Position numbers and translations under genes: made by a program. Under the pieces are notes generated by a model. That model saw only the letters and a list, made by a program, of their open reading frames with translations, had not been told where the DNA came from and ran no database searches. This document shows, one piece after another, positions 17,296 to 26,806 of a stretch of 64,000 nt of DNA (the first letter of the stretch is position 1; the number at the start of each line of letters is the position of its first letter). This DNA comes from Starkeya sp. ORNL1 (GTDB lineage: Bacteria > Pseudomonadota > Alphaproteobacteria > Rhizobiales > Xanthobacteraceae): the NCBI RefSeq assembly GCF_012971745.1, contig NZ_CP048834.1, positions 620,001 through 684,000 on the forward strand, given 5' to 3'.

Positions 17296-18510
17296 TCAAA
17301 GCGGGCGACCGGCGACGAGGCGCGGCACGTCCCGGGTCGGGCCGACGCCCTCGCGCATCACCGCGCGGCGCAGCGGTGGTGCGCTCTGCATCAGCCACAA
17401 GGCAAGGCCGCGCAGGCCGTGAACCGGCACCAGGCTGGTGAGCAGCGAGCGGTTGAACAGATCGACCGCAAAGGTGCGCGCGCCGATATCGGCACGGCGC
17501 CGCCGCTCATAGGTCTCGCCGATCGTCGACCCGCCGATATCGCCGCCGGCGCGCAGCGCATCGGCGACGAGCTCGGCCAAGGTGGCAGCGTCGCGAATGC
17601 CGAGATTGAGGCCCTGCGCGCCGATCGGCGGGATGACATGGGCGGCCTCGCCCATCAGCACCGCCCGACCGGAGTTGAGGCGCTCCGCAGTGCCGGCGCT
17701 CAGCGGGAAGCTGCCGCGCGGGGATTCCAGCCGCATGGCGCCGAGGATGGAGTTCGCGCGCAGTTCCATGGCGCGGGCGAAGGCATCCGGATCGAGCCCG
17801 ATCAGGCGCTCCGCCTCCGCTGCGCCGACCACGCAGACGATGCTGGAGCGGTTCCCCGGCAGCGGCACCAGCGTGAACGGGCCGGTCTCGGTGTGGAACT
17901 CGGTCGAAATGTCGCCATGGGGCCGAGTGTGCGCCAGCGTCGCGGTGACGGCGACCTGCGGGTAGGAGCGCGGGTGCGTCGCGATGTCGAGCGCGCGCCG
18001 CACCGCCGAATCGCGCCCGTCCGCGGCGACGAGCAGACCGGCATGCAATGTGCGGCCGCTATCCAGCGTCACATCAACATGATCGGAGCCATTGGCGACG
18101 TCGACCAACTGGGCTGCGATGCGGGTGATACCGGCGTCGCTCACCGCCGTATCCAGCGCAGCATTCAGGTGGAGGTTCTCGACATTCCAGGCGAAGGCGT
18201 CGAGCTCCATCTCCCGCGCCGAGAAGGCGACCTCCGGCGCGCGCAGCAGCCGCCTTGTGCCGTCGATCAGCCGCATCACCTTGAGCGGGGCCGCATTTTC
18301 GGCGAGGCGCGGCCAGACACCGAGCATCTTGAGCACGTTCACCGAGCCGTCCATCAGCGCCGTGGTGCGCGGGTCGGGACGGCGTTCGGGCGCCACCAGC
18401 GTGACCGAAGCTCCAGCCGCAGCCAGCGCCAGCGCAGCCGTCAATCCCGCCGCGCCGCCACCGACCACGATGGCCGTGCCTTGAGCTGCCCTTAAGTCAG
18501 GATTCGTCAC
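17296..18510 (-). CDS. UbiH/UbiF-family FAD-dependent hydroxylase
   Basis: A 404-residue flavoprotein monooxygenase of the ubiquinone-hydroxylase group. AIVVGGGAAGLTAALALAAAG is the dinucleotide-binding fold, quoted here as IVVGGGAAGLTAALAL; LLVAADGRDSAVRR is the DG motif; MGEAAHVIPPIGAQGLNLGI is the second FAD motif with the UbiH signature. It probably hydroxylates a ring position in ubiquinone synthesis, although the exact position (C1, C5 or C6) cannot be assigned. The start is a GTG at 18510. It diverges from pcs, with about 190 bases between the starts. Confidence 0.9.
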   Translation of the reverse strand: MTNPDLRAAQGTAIVVGGGAAGLTAALALAAAGASVTLVAPERRPDPRTTALMDGSVNVLKMLGVWPRLAENAAPLKVMRLIDGTRRLLRAPEVAFSAREMELDAFAWNVENLHLNAALDTAVSDAGITRIAAQLVDVANGSDHVDVTLDSGRTLHAGLLVAADGRDSAVRRALDIATHPRSYPQVAVTATLAHTRPHGDISTEFHTETGPFTLVPLPGNRSSIVCVVGAAEAERLIGLDPDAFARAMELRANSILGAMRLESPRGSFPLSAGTAERLNSGRAVLMGEAAHVIPPIGAQGLNLGIRDAATLAELVADALRAGGDIGGSTIGETYERRRRADIGARTFAVDLFNRSLLTSLVPVHGLRGLALWLMQSAPPLRRAVMREGVGPTRDVPRLVAGRPL

Positions 18511-18698
18511 GCTTTCATCTCTTTGTCATGCAACTCGGCTTGCGGGGATTTAAGCCGGCTCGCGAGTGTGGGATAAGCAAGCTTGGTCCGATGTGGCATT
18601 CCGCACGGACGGGCGCAACGCTGTTGCGGTGTGCGAGTTGGACTTGAACGGATTTGACCAGGTATTGGCGAGATAAGCCTCGGTCGCGGGAGGAAGCG

Positions 18699-19424
18699 GT
18701 GCCGGCATCGACGAAGCTGACCGAAATGGTTCGGCCGGGACGGCAGACGCTGGCCTTTGCCGTCCATCTCTTCACCGCGTCCGGTGCGGTGTGCGGTCTG
18801 CTGGCACTGATCGCCGCGGTCGAGGGCAATTGGTCGCGCATGTTCGCCTGGCTCGGCGCGGCGCTGTTCATCGACGGCATCGACGGCACCATCGCCCGGC
18901 GCGTGCGCGTGGTCGAGGTGCTGCCGCGCTGGTCCGGCGAGACGCTGGACCTTGTGGTGGACTATCTCACTTATGTGCTGGTCCCGGCCTTCGCCGTCGC
19001 CACCGGCGGGCTGATGCCATACTGGATGGCGATGCCGGCGAGCGCGGCGATCCTGCTCACCAGCGCGCTGTATTTCGCCGACGTCGACATGAAGACTGAG
19101 GACAAGTATTTCCAGGGCTTCCCGGCGGTGTGGAACCTCGTGGTGTTCTACTTCTTCCTGGTGCCGCTCAATCCGTGGGCGATCCTCGGCATCATCGCGG
19201 CGCTGTCGGTCGCGACCTTCCTGCCGATCAAGTTCGTGCATCCGTTCCGCGTTGTGCGACTGCGGGCGCTCACCCTCGGCCTGCTCGCCGCCTGGGGCCT
19301 GCTTGCGCTGCTGGCGGTGCTGGAAGACCTTGAGCCCGGCACTTGGGTGATTGGCGGCCTGTGCGCGATCGCGCTCTATTTCCTGCTGTTCGGACTTATA
19401 CGGCCGCGCAAGACGACTATCTAA
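18699..19424 (+). CDS. pcs: Phosphatidylcholine synthase
   Basis: A 241-residue integral membrane enzyme that condenses CDP-diacylglycerol with choline to give phosphatidylcholine and CMP, a pathway known mainly from rhizobia and other host-associated or soil bacteria. The CDP-alcohol phosphotransferase motif is DGIDGTIARRV...WSGETLDLVVDYLTY, with the aspartates in the Pcs spacing, and about eight hydrophobic segments follow. A GTG at 18699 was chosen because GGGAGGA lies five bases upstream; the TTG-initiated frame at 18654 has no such site. It is followed by the quinone oxidoreductase gene after 35 bases. Confidence 0.94.
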   Translation: MPASTKLTEMVRPGRQTLAFAVHLFTASGAVCGLLALIAAVEGNWSRMFAWLGAALFIDGIDGTIARRVRVVEVLPRWSGETLDLVVDYLTYVLVPAFAVATGGLMPYWMAMPASAAILLTSALYFADVDMKTEDKYFQGFPAVWNLVVFYFFLVPLNPWAILGIIAALSVATFLPIKFVHPFRVVRLRALTLGLLAAWGLLALLAVLEDLEPGTWVIGGLCAIALYFLLFGLIRPRKTTI

Positions 19425-19459
19425 ACGCCCGGTATCCCGAAGCAGGGAAGGGGAGTTCA

Positions 19460-20437
19460 ATGGCGCACGCGATCCGTATCCACCGCACTGGCGGTCCCGA
19501 AGTGCTGAGCTACGAGGAGGTGCCCGTTGGCGCGCCCGGGCCCGGCCAGGTGAAGCTCCGCCAGACCGCGATCGGGCTGAACTTCGTCGACACCTATTTC
19601 CGCTCGGGCCTTTATCCCGCAGCCGAGGGATTGCCGATGATCCTCGGCAATGAGGCGGCCGGCGTGATCGATGAGGTCGGCGAAGGCGTCAGCGATTTCA
19701 AGTCGGGCGATCGCGTCGCCTATGGCTTCTCGACCGGCGCCTACGCCACCGAGCGGGTGATGGCGACCGCTTCGCTGGTGAAGCTGCCGGAGTCGATCTC
19801 CGACGAGACCGCCGCGGCGATGATGCTCAAGGGCCTGACGGCGAGCTATCTGCTGCGGCAGACCTTCCCGGTACGCTCGGGCCAGACCGTCCTGGTGCAT
19901 GCCGCCGCCGGCGGGGTGGGCCTGATCCTCACGCAATGGGCAGCGCATATCGGCGCCACCGTCATCGGCACTGCTGGCTCACCCGAAAAGGCCGAGCTCG
20001 CCCGCGCCAACGGCGCGCACCACACCATCCTCTATAATGACGAGGACTTCGTCGCGAAGGTGCGGGAGATCACCAAGGGCGAATTGTGCGAGGTGGTCTA
20101 TGACGGTATCGGCCAGGCGACCTATCCGGGCTCGCTCGACTGCCTGAAACCGCGCGGCATGTTCGTCAGCTTCGGCAATGCGTCGGGGCCGATCACCAAT
20201 TTCAACCTGCTGGCACTGTCGCAGAAGGGCTCGCTCTACGCCACGCGGCCGACACTGGCGACGCACGTATCGACCCCCGGAAAGCTCGCTGCCACCGCCG
20301 GTCCGCTGTTTGATGCGGTGCTGTCCGGCATGGTGAAGATCCCCGTCAACCAGACCTATCCGCTGAGCGAAGCCGCCCAGGCGCACCGCGACCTCGAAGG
20401 CCGGCGGACGACGGGCTCGACGGTCCTGATTCCGTAA
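19460..20437 (+). CDS. Zinc-free NADPH:quinone oxidoreductase (MDR superfamily)
   Basis: A 325-residue medium-chain dehydrogenase/reductase of the QOR group. LNFVDTYFRSGLYP near residue 45 and the nucleotide motif AAAGGVGLILTQWA are typical, and the structural-zinc Cys cluster of true alcohol dehydrogenases is absent. It would reduce quinones or enones with NADPH in the cytoplasm. The ATG at 19460 has a strong AAGGGGAG site, and the 35-base gap to pcs suggests co-transcription. A pair of family A repeats follows. Confidence 0.93.
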   Translation: MAHAIRIHRTGGPEVLSYEEVPVGAPGPGQVKLRQTAIGLNFVDTYFRSGLYPAAEGLPMILGNEAAGVIDEVGEGVSDFKSGDRVAYGFSTGAYATERVMATASLVKLPESISDETAAAMMLKGLTASYLLRQTFPVRSGQTVLVHAAAGGVGLILTQWAAHIGATVIGTAGSPEKAELARANGAHHTILYNDEDFVAKVREITKGELCEVVYDGIGQATYPGSLDCLKPRGMFVSFGNASGPITNFNLLALSQKGSLYATRPTLATHVSTPGKLAATAGPLFDAVLSGMVKIPVNQTYPLSEAAQAHRDLEGRRTTGSTVLIP

Positions 20438-20448
20438 TCCCTTCGGCG

Positions 20449-20566
20449 CCTCATCCTGAGGTGCGAGCGCAGCGAGCCTCGAAGGATGCTGAAGCAGAGG
20501 GCCGTCGTCCTAGGCGGGCATCCTTCGAGGCCCGGCTCGCGCCGGGCACCTCAGGATGAGGTCGCT
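20449..20566. repeat. Family A repeat pair, head to head
   Basis: A forward copy at 20449-20496 (CTCATCCTGAGGTGCGAGC...GATGCTGAAGC) and an inverted copy at about 20518-20565 (GCATCCTTCGAGG...CTCAGGATGAGG) can pair as one long hairpin with a 20-base loop. The remaining bases up to 20737 hold no gene and presumably carry the promoter of the downstream transporter operon; no clear promoter or riboswitch was recognised there. Confidence 0.9.
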
Positions 20567-20737
20567 CATTAAGTGGCCGCCCCATTTCGCGGCAGGCCCA
20601 GGCCAGACTTTAGGCTTGCCCCAAAAATTGGGCATGCGATGCTGCCGCACGAACCTCCCGCGTCGGCAAAGAGCGCATGAGATCAACACCTTCCGAGCGC
20701 CAAACCGATTCGCGTCTGCGTCCCGCCGGGCGCGCTC

Positions 20738-22288
20738 ATGACTGAGGAAGCGCCGTCCGCTAGTCCGCCCGCCGCGCTGCTCGAAGCGATCCACCTGACC
20801 AAGCACTTCGGCGCGCTGGTCGCCAATGACCATGTCAGCCTCGCCATCCGCGCCGGCGAGACCCACGCGCTGCTCGGCGAGAACGGCGCCGGCAAGTCGA
20901 CCCTCGTCAAGATGATGTGCGGGCTGCTGCAGCCCGATGCCGGCGAACTCCTTTTCGAGGGCGAGCCGGTCTATTTTCCCGACCCAGCGACGTCGCGGGC
21001 ACGCGGCATCGGCGTGGTGTTCCAGCATTTCGCGCTGTTCGATGCGCTGACCGTGGTGGAGAACGTCGCGCTCGGGCTTCCCGGCCACGAGCCGCTTCCG
21101 GCATTGGCGAAGCGCATCGAGGATTGCGTTGGCCGTTATGGCCTCGCGGTCGAGCCCTGGCGCCGGGTCGGTGAGCTCTCGGTCGGCGAGCGCCAGCGGG
21201 TCGAGATCGTGCGCTGCCTGCTCGGCGATCCGCGTGTGCTGATCCTCGACGAGCCGACCTCGGTGTTGACGCCGGACGAGGCCGAGGGACTGTTCCGCAC
21301 TGTCGACCTGCTGACCTCCGAGGGCCGCGCGGTGCTGTTCATCTCGCACAAGCTCGACGAGGTGCGGCGCCTGTGCCAGCGCGCCACCGTGCTGCGCGGC
21401 GGCCGATTCATCGCCGAGGTCGATCCGCGGGTCGAGAGCTCGGCGAGCCTCGCCCGGCTGATGGTCGGCGCCGAGGTGCCGCGCACCCCGCGCGAGCTCA
21501 CCCACGAGATGGGCGAGCCGCGTCTTCTGCTGCACCATCTCAGCATTGCCGGCGACGGCAGCCGCGGCTCGGCGCTGCACGACATCAATCTCGAAGTCCG
21601 GGCCGGCGAGATCGTAGGCATTGCCGGCGTGGCGGGAAACGGCCAGACCGCGCTGTTCAACGCGCTGTCTGGTGAGCGGCGTGCGGTCGAGGCGGAAAGC
21701 ATCGTGATGAACGGCACCGCCGCCGGCTGGCTGTCGCCGACGCAACGGCGGGCGCTCAAGGCCGGCTTCGTGCCGGAGGAGCGCCTCGGTCATGCCGCGG
21801 CGCCCGACATGCCGCTCTCCGACAATGTGCTGCTCACCACCCATGGCGACGGCACCGTCGTCACCGCCGGCGTCATCCGCCATTCGGTGCTGAACACGCT
21901 GTTCGGCGGCATCGTCAGGGGCTTCGACGTGCGCTTTGGCGGCAGGGACCCGAAGGCGCGGCGGCTGTCCGGCGGCAACCTGCAGAAGTTCGTCATCGGC
22001 CGCGAAGTGCTGCGCGGCCCCAAGCTGCTGATCGTCGACCAGCCGACCTGGGGCGTCGATGCCGCCGCCGCCGCCTTCATCCGCACCACGCTGCGCACCA
22101 AGGCGGCGGAGGGCTGCGCCGTGCTGGTGGTGAGCCAGGACCTCGATGAATTGCTGGAATTCACCGACCGCATCGCGGTGATGTCGGAAGGCCGGCTCAC
22201 CCGGCCGGTGCCGGTCGCCGAGACCTCGCGCGAGGCGATCGGTCTCGCCATGGGTGGCATGCACGAGGAGGGCGCCCATGCCGCTTAG
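20738..22288 (+). CDS. BMP/nucleoside-type ABC transporter, double ATP-binding subunit
   Basis: A 516-residue protein with two fused ABC domains. The first has Walker A GENGAGKST (residues 47-55), the group-typical signature LSVGERQRVEI and LILDEPTSVLTPDE. The second has the degenerate GVAGNGQT loop, FVPEERL and LSGGNLQKFVIGRE. This arrangement belongs to the importers of nucleosides and related bases (YufO/NupA-type) that work with BMP-family binding proteins. It begins a tight cluster with two permeases and the binding protein and overlaps the first permease gene by 11 bases. Confidence 0.93.
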   Translation: MTEEAPSASPPAALLEAIHLTKHFGALVANDHVSLAIRAGETHALLGENGAGKSTLVKMMCGLLQPDAGELLFEGEPVYFPDPATSRARGIGVVFQHFALFDALTVVENVALGLPGHEPLPALAKRIEDCVGRYGLAVEPWRRVGELSVGERQRVEIVRCLLGDPRVLILDEPTSVLTPDEAEGLFRTVDLLTSEGRAVLFISHKLDEVRRLCQRATVLRGGRFIAEVDPRVESSASLARLMVGAEVPRTPRELTHEMGEPRLLLHHLSIAGDGSRGSALHDINLEVRAGEIVGIAGVAGNGQTALFNALSGERRAVEAESIVMNGTAAGWLSPTQRRALKAGFVPEERLGHAAAPDMPLSDNVLLTTHGDGTVVTAGVIRHSVLNTLFGGIVRGFDVRFGGRDPKARRLSGGNLQKFVIGREVLRGPKLLIVDQPTWGVDAAAAAFIRTTLRTKAAEGCAVLVVSQDLDELLEFTDRIAVMSEGRLTRPVPVAETSREAIGLAMGGMHEEGAHAA

Positions 22289-23354
22289 GTTGGAGCGGCA
22301 GGAGAATGTGCCGGCCTATGGGCTGGTACTGGCGCCGCTCATGGCGCTGGTGTTCACGCTGATCGTCGGCGCCATCATGTTCGTGCTGATCGGCCAGGAT
22401 CCGGTCCGCGCGTTCGGCATCTATTTCGTCGAGCCGCTGACCGATCTGTGGACCATCCAGGAACTGATCGTCAAAGCCTGTCCGCTGCTCTTGATCGGCA
22501 TCGGCCTGTCCTTCTGCTACCGCGCCAATCGCTGGAACATCGGCGCCGAAGGCCAGTATGTCGCCGGCGCGGTGGTTGGCTCATGGCTCGCCTTGATGAC
22601 CCACGGCATGGACGCCGGGCCATGGGTGCTCCCGGCCATGTTGCTGCTAGGGTCGATCGGCGGGGCGCTGTGGGGGCTGATCCCGGCTTTCCTGCGCGTG
22701 CGCTTCGGTGCCAGCGAAATCCTCACCAGCCTGATGCTGGTCTATGTCGCCCAGCTCGGGCTCGACTATCTGGTGCGCGGTCCCTGGCGCGATCCGGCGG
22801 GCTTCAACTTCCCGCAGAGCGTGACCTTCGACGACAACGCGCTGATGCCGCTCTTGATGGAAGAAGGACGCCTGCACGGCGGCATCATCATCGCCCTCGT
22901 GGTGGTGGCGGTGGCGACCTTCGTGCTGGGACGCACTTTGGTTGGCTTCTCCATCGCACTCGGCGGTTCCGCGCCACGTGCCGCGGCCTTTGCCGGCTTC
23001 GACGAGCGCAACGTTACCTATGGCGTGTTCGCGGTGTCCGGCGCGCTCGCCGGCCTTGCCGGCATCATCGAGGTGGCCGGCCCGATCGGGCAATTGCAGC
23101 CGTCGATCTCGCCGGGCTACGGCTTCACCGCCATCATCGCCGCCATGCTCGGCCGGCTGCATCCGGTCGGCGTGCTGATCGCAAGCCTGGTGCTGGCGCT
23201 CACCTATATTGGCGGCGAGGCGGCGCAGGTGTCGATGCGCATGCCGTTCGACGTCACCCGGGTGTTCCAGGGCACGCTGCTGATCGCCATCCTCGCTTCG
23301 GATGTGCTGGTGCGCTACCGCGTGCGCCGGGTCGAGGGGCATGCCCATGCTTGA
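22278..23354 (+). CDS. ABC transporter permease, BMP/nucleoside type (first)
   Basis: A 358-residue permease of the BPD_transp_2 class. About ten hydrophobic segments are visible. CYRANRWNIGAEGQY and ILTSLMLVYVAQLGLDYLV are conserved in this permease group, and SGALAGLAGIIEVAG holds the cytoplasmic coupling region. The ATG at 22278 follows GAGGAGGGC and lies within the end of the ATPase gene. It forms a heteromeric channel with the next permease. Confidence 0.92.
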   Translation: MPLRLERQENVPAYGLVLAPLMALVFTLIVGAIMFVLIGQDPVRAFGIYFVEPLTDLWTIQELIVKACPLLLIGIGLSFCYRANRWNIGAEGQYVAGAVVGSWLALMTHGMDAGPWVLPAMLLLGSIGGALWGLIPAFLRVRFGASEILTSLMLVYVAQLGLDYLVRGPWRDPAGFNFPQSVTFDDNALMPLLMEEGRLHGGIIIALVVVAVATFVLGRTLVGFSIALGGSAPRAAAFAGFDERNVTYGVFAVSGALAGLAGIIEVAGPIGQLQPSISPGYGFTAIIAAMLGRLHPVGVLIASLVLALTYIGGEAAQVSMRMPFDVTRVFQGTLLIAILASDVLVRYRVRRVEGHAHA

Positions 23355-24270
23355 CACCGTGGTGCTCGGCGCGGTGCTGGCCAGCGTGGTCGCGGCAGCG
23401 ACACCGTTGTTGCTCGCCGCGCTCGGCGAACTGGTTGCGGAGCGCGCCGGCACGCTCAATCTCGGTGTCGAGGGCATGATGATCATCGGCGCCGCGGTCG
23501 GCTATGCCACCGCCTATGGCACCGGGAGCCTGTTGCTCGGGACGCTGGCCGGCATCCTTGCAGGTGTGCTGCTGTCGCTGGTGTTTGCCGGCCTCGCCAT
23601 CTGGCTCGCCACCAACCAGGTGGCCTCGGGCCTCGCCACCACCATCCTTGGCCTCGGCCTCGCCGGGCTGATCGGCGCGCCCTATGTCGGCACTCGGCTC
23701 GACGGCGCGCCGGAGCTAAACATACCGGGCCTGAGCCATATCCCGGTGATCGGGCCGGTGGTGTTCGGCCAGGACGCCTTCGTCTATGCCTCGCTGCTCC
23801 TGCTCGCCGCCGTCACCTATGGCTTTGCGCGCACGCGGCTTGGGCTCATCCTTCGCGCGGTGGGCGAGAACCACGCCGCCGCGCACGCACTCGGCCATCC
23901 CGTGCGCAAGATACGGACGCTTGCCGTGATGTTCGGCGGCGCCTGCGCCGGTCTCGCCGGGGCGCACCTGTCGCTGGCCTATACGCCGTTCTGGGCCAGC
24001 GACATGACCGCGGGACGCGGCTGGATCGCGCTGGCGCTGGTGGTGTTCTCGGCCTGGAAGCCGCTCTGGCTATTGGCCGGCGCCTACCTGTTCGGCGCGG
24101 TCTCGATCTTGCAACTGCACGTTCAGGGCTTCGGCCTCGGCATACCCTCGCAGCTGCTCTCCTCGTTGCCCTATCTTGCCACCATTGCGGCGCTGGTCAT
24201 CATATCGGCGTTGAAGAAGGGGCAGGGGGCACCGGGCTCGCTGGGCGTGCCGTTCGTGCCGGACCGCTGA
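23347..24270 (+). CDS. ABC transporter permease, BMP/nucleoside type (second)
   Basis: A 307-residue permease paralogous to its neighbour. ALGELVAERAGTLNLGVEGMM, quoted here as ERAGTLNLGVEGMM, is the family hallmark; NQVASGLATTILGLGL and FGGACAGLAGAHLSL follow. Two in-frame ATGs exist (23341, 23347). The second is better spaced from GAGGGG and was taken as start. Its start overlaps the end of the first permease gene, so translation is probably coupled. The likely cargo of the system is a nucleoside, base or ureide. Confidence 0.92.
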   Translation: MLDTVVLGAVLASVVAAATPLLLAALGELVAERAGTLNLGVEGMMIIGAAVGYATAYGTGSLLLGTLAGILAGVLLSLVFAGLAIWLATNQVASGLATTILGLGLAGLIGAPYVGTRLDGAPELNIPGLSHIPVIGPVVFGQDAFVYASLLLLAAVTYGFARTRLGLILRAVGENHAAAHALGHPVRKIRTLAVMFGGACAGLAGAHLSLAYTPFWASDMTAGRGWIALALVVFSAWKPLWLLAGAYLFGAVSILQLHVQGFGLGIPSQLLSSLPYLATIAALVIISALKKGQGAPGSLGVPFVPDR

Positions 24271-24293
24271 ATATCGTTCAACGAGGAGACGTC

Positions 24294-25391
24294 ATGCGCA
24301 AGATTTTCTCACTGGCGGTCGCGCTTGCCGCGGGGGCTGGGCTCGTCGGCCTTGGCCTCGCCGGTGCACACACCGCCGCAAACGCCGCCGAGAAGCTCAA
24401 GGTGGGCTTCGTCTATGTCGGGCCGGTCGGCGATTTCGGCTGGAGCTACCAGCACGATGTCGCCCGCAAGGCGGTGGAGAAGGCCCTCGGCGACAAGGTC
24501 GAGACCAGCTTCGTCGAGAACGTACCGGAAGGTCCGGATGCCGAGCGCGTGATCGAGCAGTTGGCCCGTGCCGGCAACAAGCTGATCTTCACCACCTCCT
24601 TCGGCTTCATGGAGCCGACGGTGAAGGTGGCGAAGCGCTATCCGAAGGTGATGTTCGAGCACGCCACCGGCTTCAAGCGCGACAAGAACCTCGCCACCTA
24701 TGCCGCCCGCTTCTATGAGGGGCGCTACGTCCTCGGCCAGATCGCGGCCAAGACCTCGAAGAGCGGCGTGGTCGGCTATATCGGCGCCTTCCCGATCCCG
24801 GAGGTCATTTCCGGCATCAACTCCTTCATGCTCGGCGCGCAGTCGGTGCGGCCCGACATGAAGGTCAAGATCATCTGGGTCAATGCCTGGTTCGACCCGG
24901 CCAAGGAGGCCGACGCCGCCAAGGCGCTGATCGACCAGGGCGCCGACGTGATCACCCAACATACCGACAGCCCAGCCGCCATGCAGGCGGCGGAGTCCCG
25001 CGGCGTGAAGGCGTTCGGCCAGGATTCCGACATGATCCAGTTCGGCAAGAACGCCCAGCTGACCGCCATCGTGAACAACTGGTCGGACTATTACATCGAC
25101 CGGGTGAAGCTGGCGCTCGACGGCAAGTGGACCTCGATCGACACCTGGGGCGGGCTCAATACCGACATGGTGCATCTGGCGCCCTTCACCAACATGCCGG
25201 ACGACGTGAAGAAGCTGGCCGAGGATACCGAGGCCAAGATCAAGGTCGGCACGCTGCATCCCTTCCAGGGCCCGGTCTACAAGCAGGACGGCACGCTCGC
25301 GGTGAAGCCCGGCGAGAACCTGGCCGACAAGGACATCCTGTCGATGAACTGGTACGTCAAGGGCATCGACGACAAGGTGCCGGGGCAGTAA
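24294..25391 (+). CDS. BMP-family (PnrA-like) periplasmic binding protein
   Basis: A 365-residue periplasmic protein with a signal peptide ending near AANAA. KVGFVYVGPVGDFGWSYQHD is the ligand-site segment of the BMP family, shown here as GFVYVGPVGDFGWSYQHD. GADVITQHTDSPAAMQAA and FGQDSDM are also typical. Members bind purine nucleosides or related molecules. An ACGAGGAGA site lies in front of the ATG, 24 bases after the second permease, so binding protein and channel are one operon. A family C repeat follows and may separate its mRNA from the hydrolase genes downstream. Confidence 0.93.
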   Translation: MRKIFSLAVALAAGAGLVGLGLAGAHTAANAAEKLKVGFVYVGPVGDFGWSYQHDVARKAVEKALGDKVETSFVENVPEGPDAERVIEQLARAGNKLIFTTSFGFMEPTVKVAKRYPKVMFEHATGFKRDKNLATYAARFYEGRYVLGQIAAKTSKSGVVGYIGAFPIPEVISGINSFMLGAQSVRPDMKVKIIWVNAWFDPAKEADAAKALIDQGADVITQHTDSPAAMQAAESRGVKAFGQDSDMIQFGKNAQLTAIVNNWSDYYIDRVKLALDGKWTSIDTWGGLNTDMVHLAPFTNMPDDVKKLAEDTEAKIKVGTLHPFQGPVYKQDGTLAVKPGENLADKDILSMNWYVKGIDDKVPGQ

Positions 25392-25414
25392 TTCGTTGAG
25401 GGCACTATAAGTAC

Positions 25415-25503
25415 GTTGTCATCCCCGGCCTTGTGCCGGGGATCTCGATTCCGGACAGTGCATCAGCAGCCGAGATGGCCGGGACAAGCCTGGCCATGAC
25501 GTC
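25415..25503. repeat. Family C palindromic repeat
   Basis: GTCATCCCCGGCCTTGTGCC...GGGGATCTCGATTC on one side and GAGATGGCCGGGACAAGCC...GCCATGAC on the other form two hairpins within about 90 bases. It lies between the BMP binding protein gene and the first M20 gene, and its outer ends resemble those of families A and B. Confidence 0.75.
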
Positions 25504-25522
25504 GGGTTGAGTTGGTTAAATC

Positions 25523-26806
25523 ATGGGTCAAAGCATTCCGCTGGACATCGAGGCGCTGGGCCGCCGCGCCGCGTCGATGATCGAGGCGCTGGGCGCGATC
25601 TCCTCCTCGCCCGACCATCTCACTCGCCTGTTCCTCACCCCCGAGCACCGCCGCGCCGCCGATCTCGTCGCCTCCTGGATGCGCGACGCGGGCCTGGGTG
25701 TGTCAGAAGACGCGCTCGGCACGGTGCGCGGCCATTGGTGGCCGGCGGGCGAAGAAGCGCCGCGCCTGCTGCTCGGCTCGCACATCGACACGGTTGAAGA
25801 CGCCGGCAAATATGATGGCTGCATGGGCGTTGTGCTGGCGCTGCTCGCGGTCGAGACCATTGCCAAAGCGGGGCTGAAGCCCGCCTATGGCATTGATGTG
25901 CTGGCGTTCGGCGACGAGGAAGGCTCGCGCTTCCCGACCACGCTCTCCGCTTCCTCCGCGATCGCCGGGGTTTTCCAGCCCTCCATGCTGGTCGCGAAGG
26001 ACGCCGATGGCGTCAGCTTTGAGGACGCCGTGCGCGCCTATGGCAAGGACCCGGCCGATATTCCCTCAGCGGCCTATGATCCGAACCGGGTCATTGCCTA
26101 TGTCGAGGCGCACATCGAGCAGGGGCCGGTACTGGAGGTCGAGGATCAGCCGCTCGGCATCGTCTCCGCCATTGCCGGCGCTTCGCGCCTCTCCGTCACC
26201 GTCACCGGTGAGGCGGGCCATGCCGGCACCGTGCCGATGCGGCTGCGCCATGATGCGCTGCTCGGCGCCGCCGAGATGGCATTGGCGGTGGAGAAGATCG
26301 CCAAGGCGGACCGTCACGGCATGGTGGCGACCGTCGGGCGCGTGCATGTCGATCCGGGCGCGGTGAATGTCATCCCGGCGCGCGTGGTCTTCACCATCGA
26401 TCTGCGCTCCGGTTCGGATTCTTCGCGGCGCGACGCGCTGACCCGGTTCGAGCGCGAGGCTCACAAAATCGCCGATCATCGCGGCCTCGGCGTCGTCATC
26501 TCGGCCTTCCATGAGGTGGCGACCGTGCCTTGCTACCGCGACCTCGAGGTACGCTTGAGCAATGCTGTAGCCGAGCTTGGGCATCGTGCGCCGGTGATGC
26601 CCTCCGGCGCCGGCCATGACGGGCAGGCAGTGTCGAAGCTCTGTCCGGTCGGCATGCTATTCGTGCGTTGCAAGGGCGGCGTCAGCCATAATCCCGCGGA
26701 ATATGCCAGCCCTGCCGATATGGGACTTGCAGCCGCCGCGCTGGTACGCTTCATCGAACGCTTCGAACTGCCGAAGACAGGCAGTGCCACCGGAGTATCG
26801 ACGTGA
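25523..26806 (+). CDS. M20-family amidohydrolase (allantoate amidohydrolase / N-carbamoylase type)
   Basis: A 427-residue dinuclear-metal hydrolase of the HyuC/AllC group. Metal and catalytic residues are visible: GSHIDTV with H87, KYDG with D98, GDEEGSRF with E132/E133, and AHIEQGP. GHAGTVPMRLRHDAL belongs to the dimerisation lid. Enzymes of this group hydrolyse allantoate, ureidoglycolate, beta-ureidopropionate or N-carbamoyl amino acids. The adjacent purine-type importer favours a ureide or pyrimidine-degradation substrate (inference). The stop overlaps the next gene's GTG start. Confidence 0.88.
   Translation: MGQSIPLDIEALGRRAASMIEALGAISSSPDHLTRLFLTPEHRRAADLVASWMRDAGLGVSEDALGTVRGHWWPAGEEAPRLLLGSHIDTVEDAGKYDGCMGVVLALLAVETIAKAGLKPAYGIDVLAFGDEEGSRFPTTLSASSAIAGVFQPSMLVAKDADGVSFEDAVRAYGKDPADIPSAAYDPNRVIAYVEAHIEQGPVLEVEDQPLGIVSAIAGASRLSVTVTGEAGHAGTVPMRLRHDALLGAAEMALAVEKIAKADRHGMVATVGRVHVDPGAVNVIPARVVFTIDLRSGSDSSRRDALTRFEREAHKIADHRGLGVVISAFHEVATVPCYRDLEVRLSNAVAELGHRAPVMPSGAGHDGQAVSKLCPVGMLFVRCKGGVSHNPAEYASPADMGLAAAALVRFIERFELPKTGSATGVST

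Noticed and set aside
20567..20737. Possible riboswitch upstream of the nucleoside-type transporter
   Set aside because: Only a small imperfect hairpin (TTGCCCC...TTGGGCA) was seen; no known riboswitch core could be recognised.
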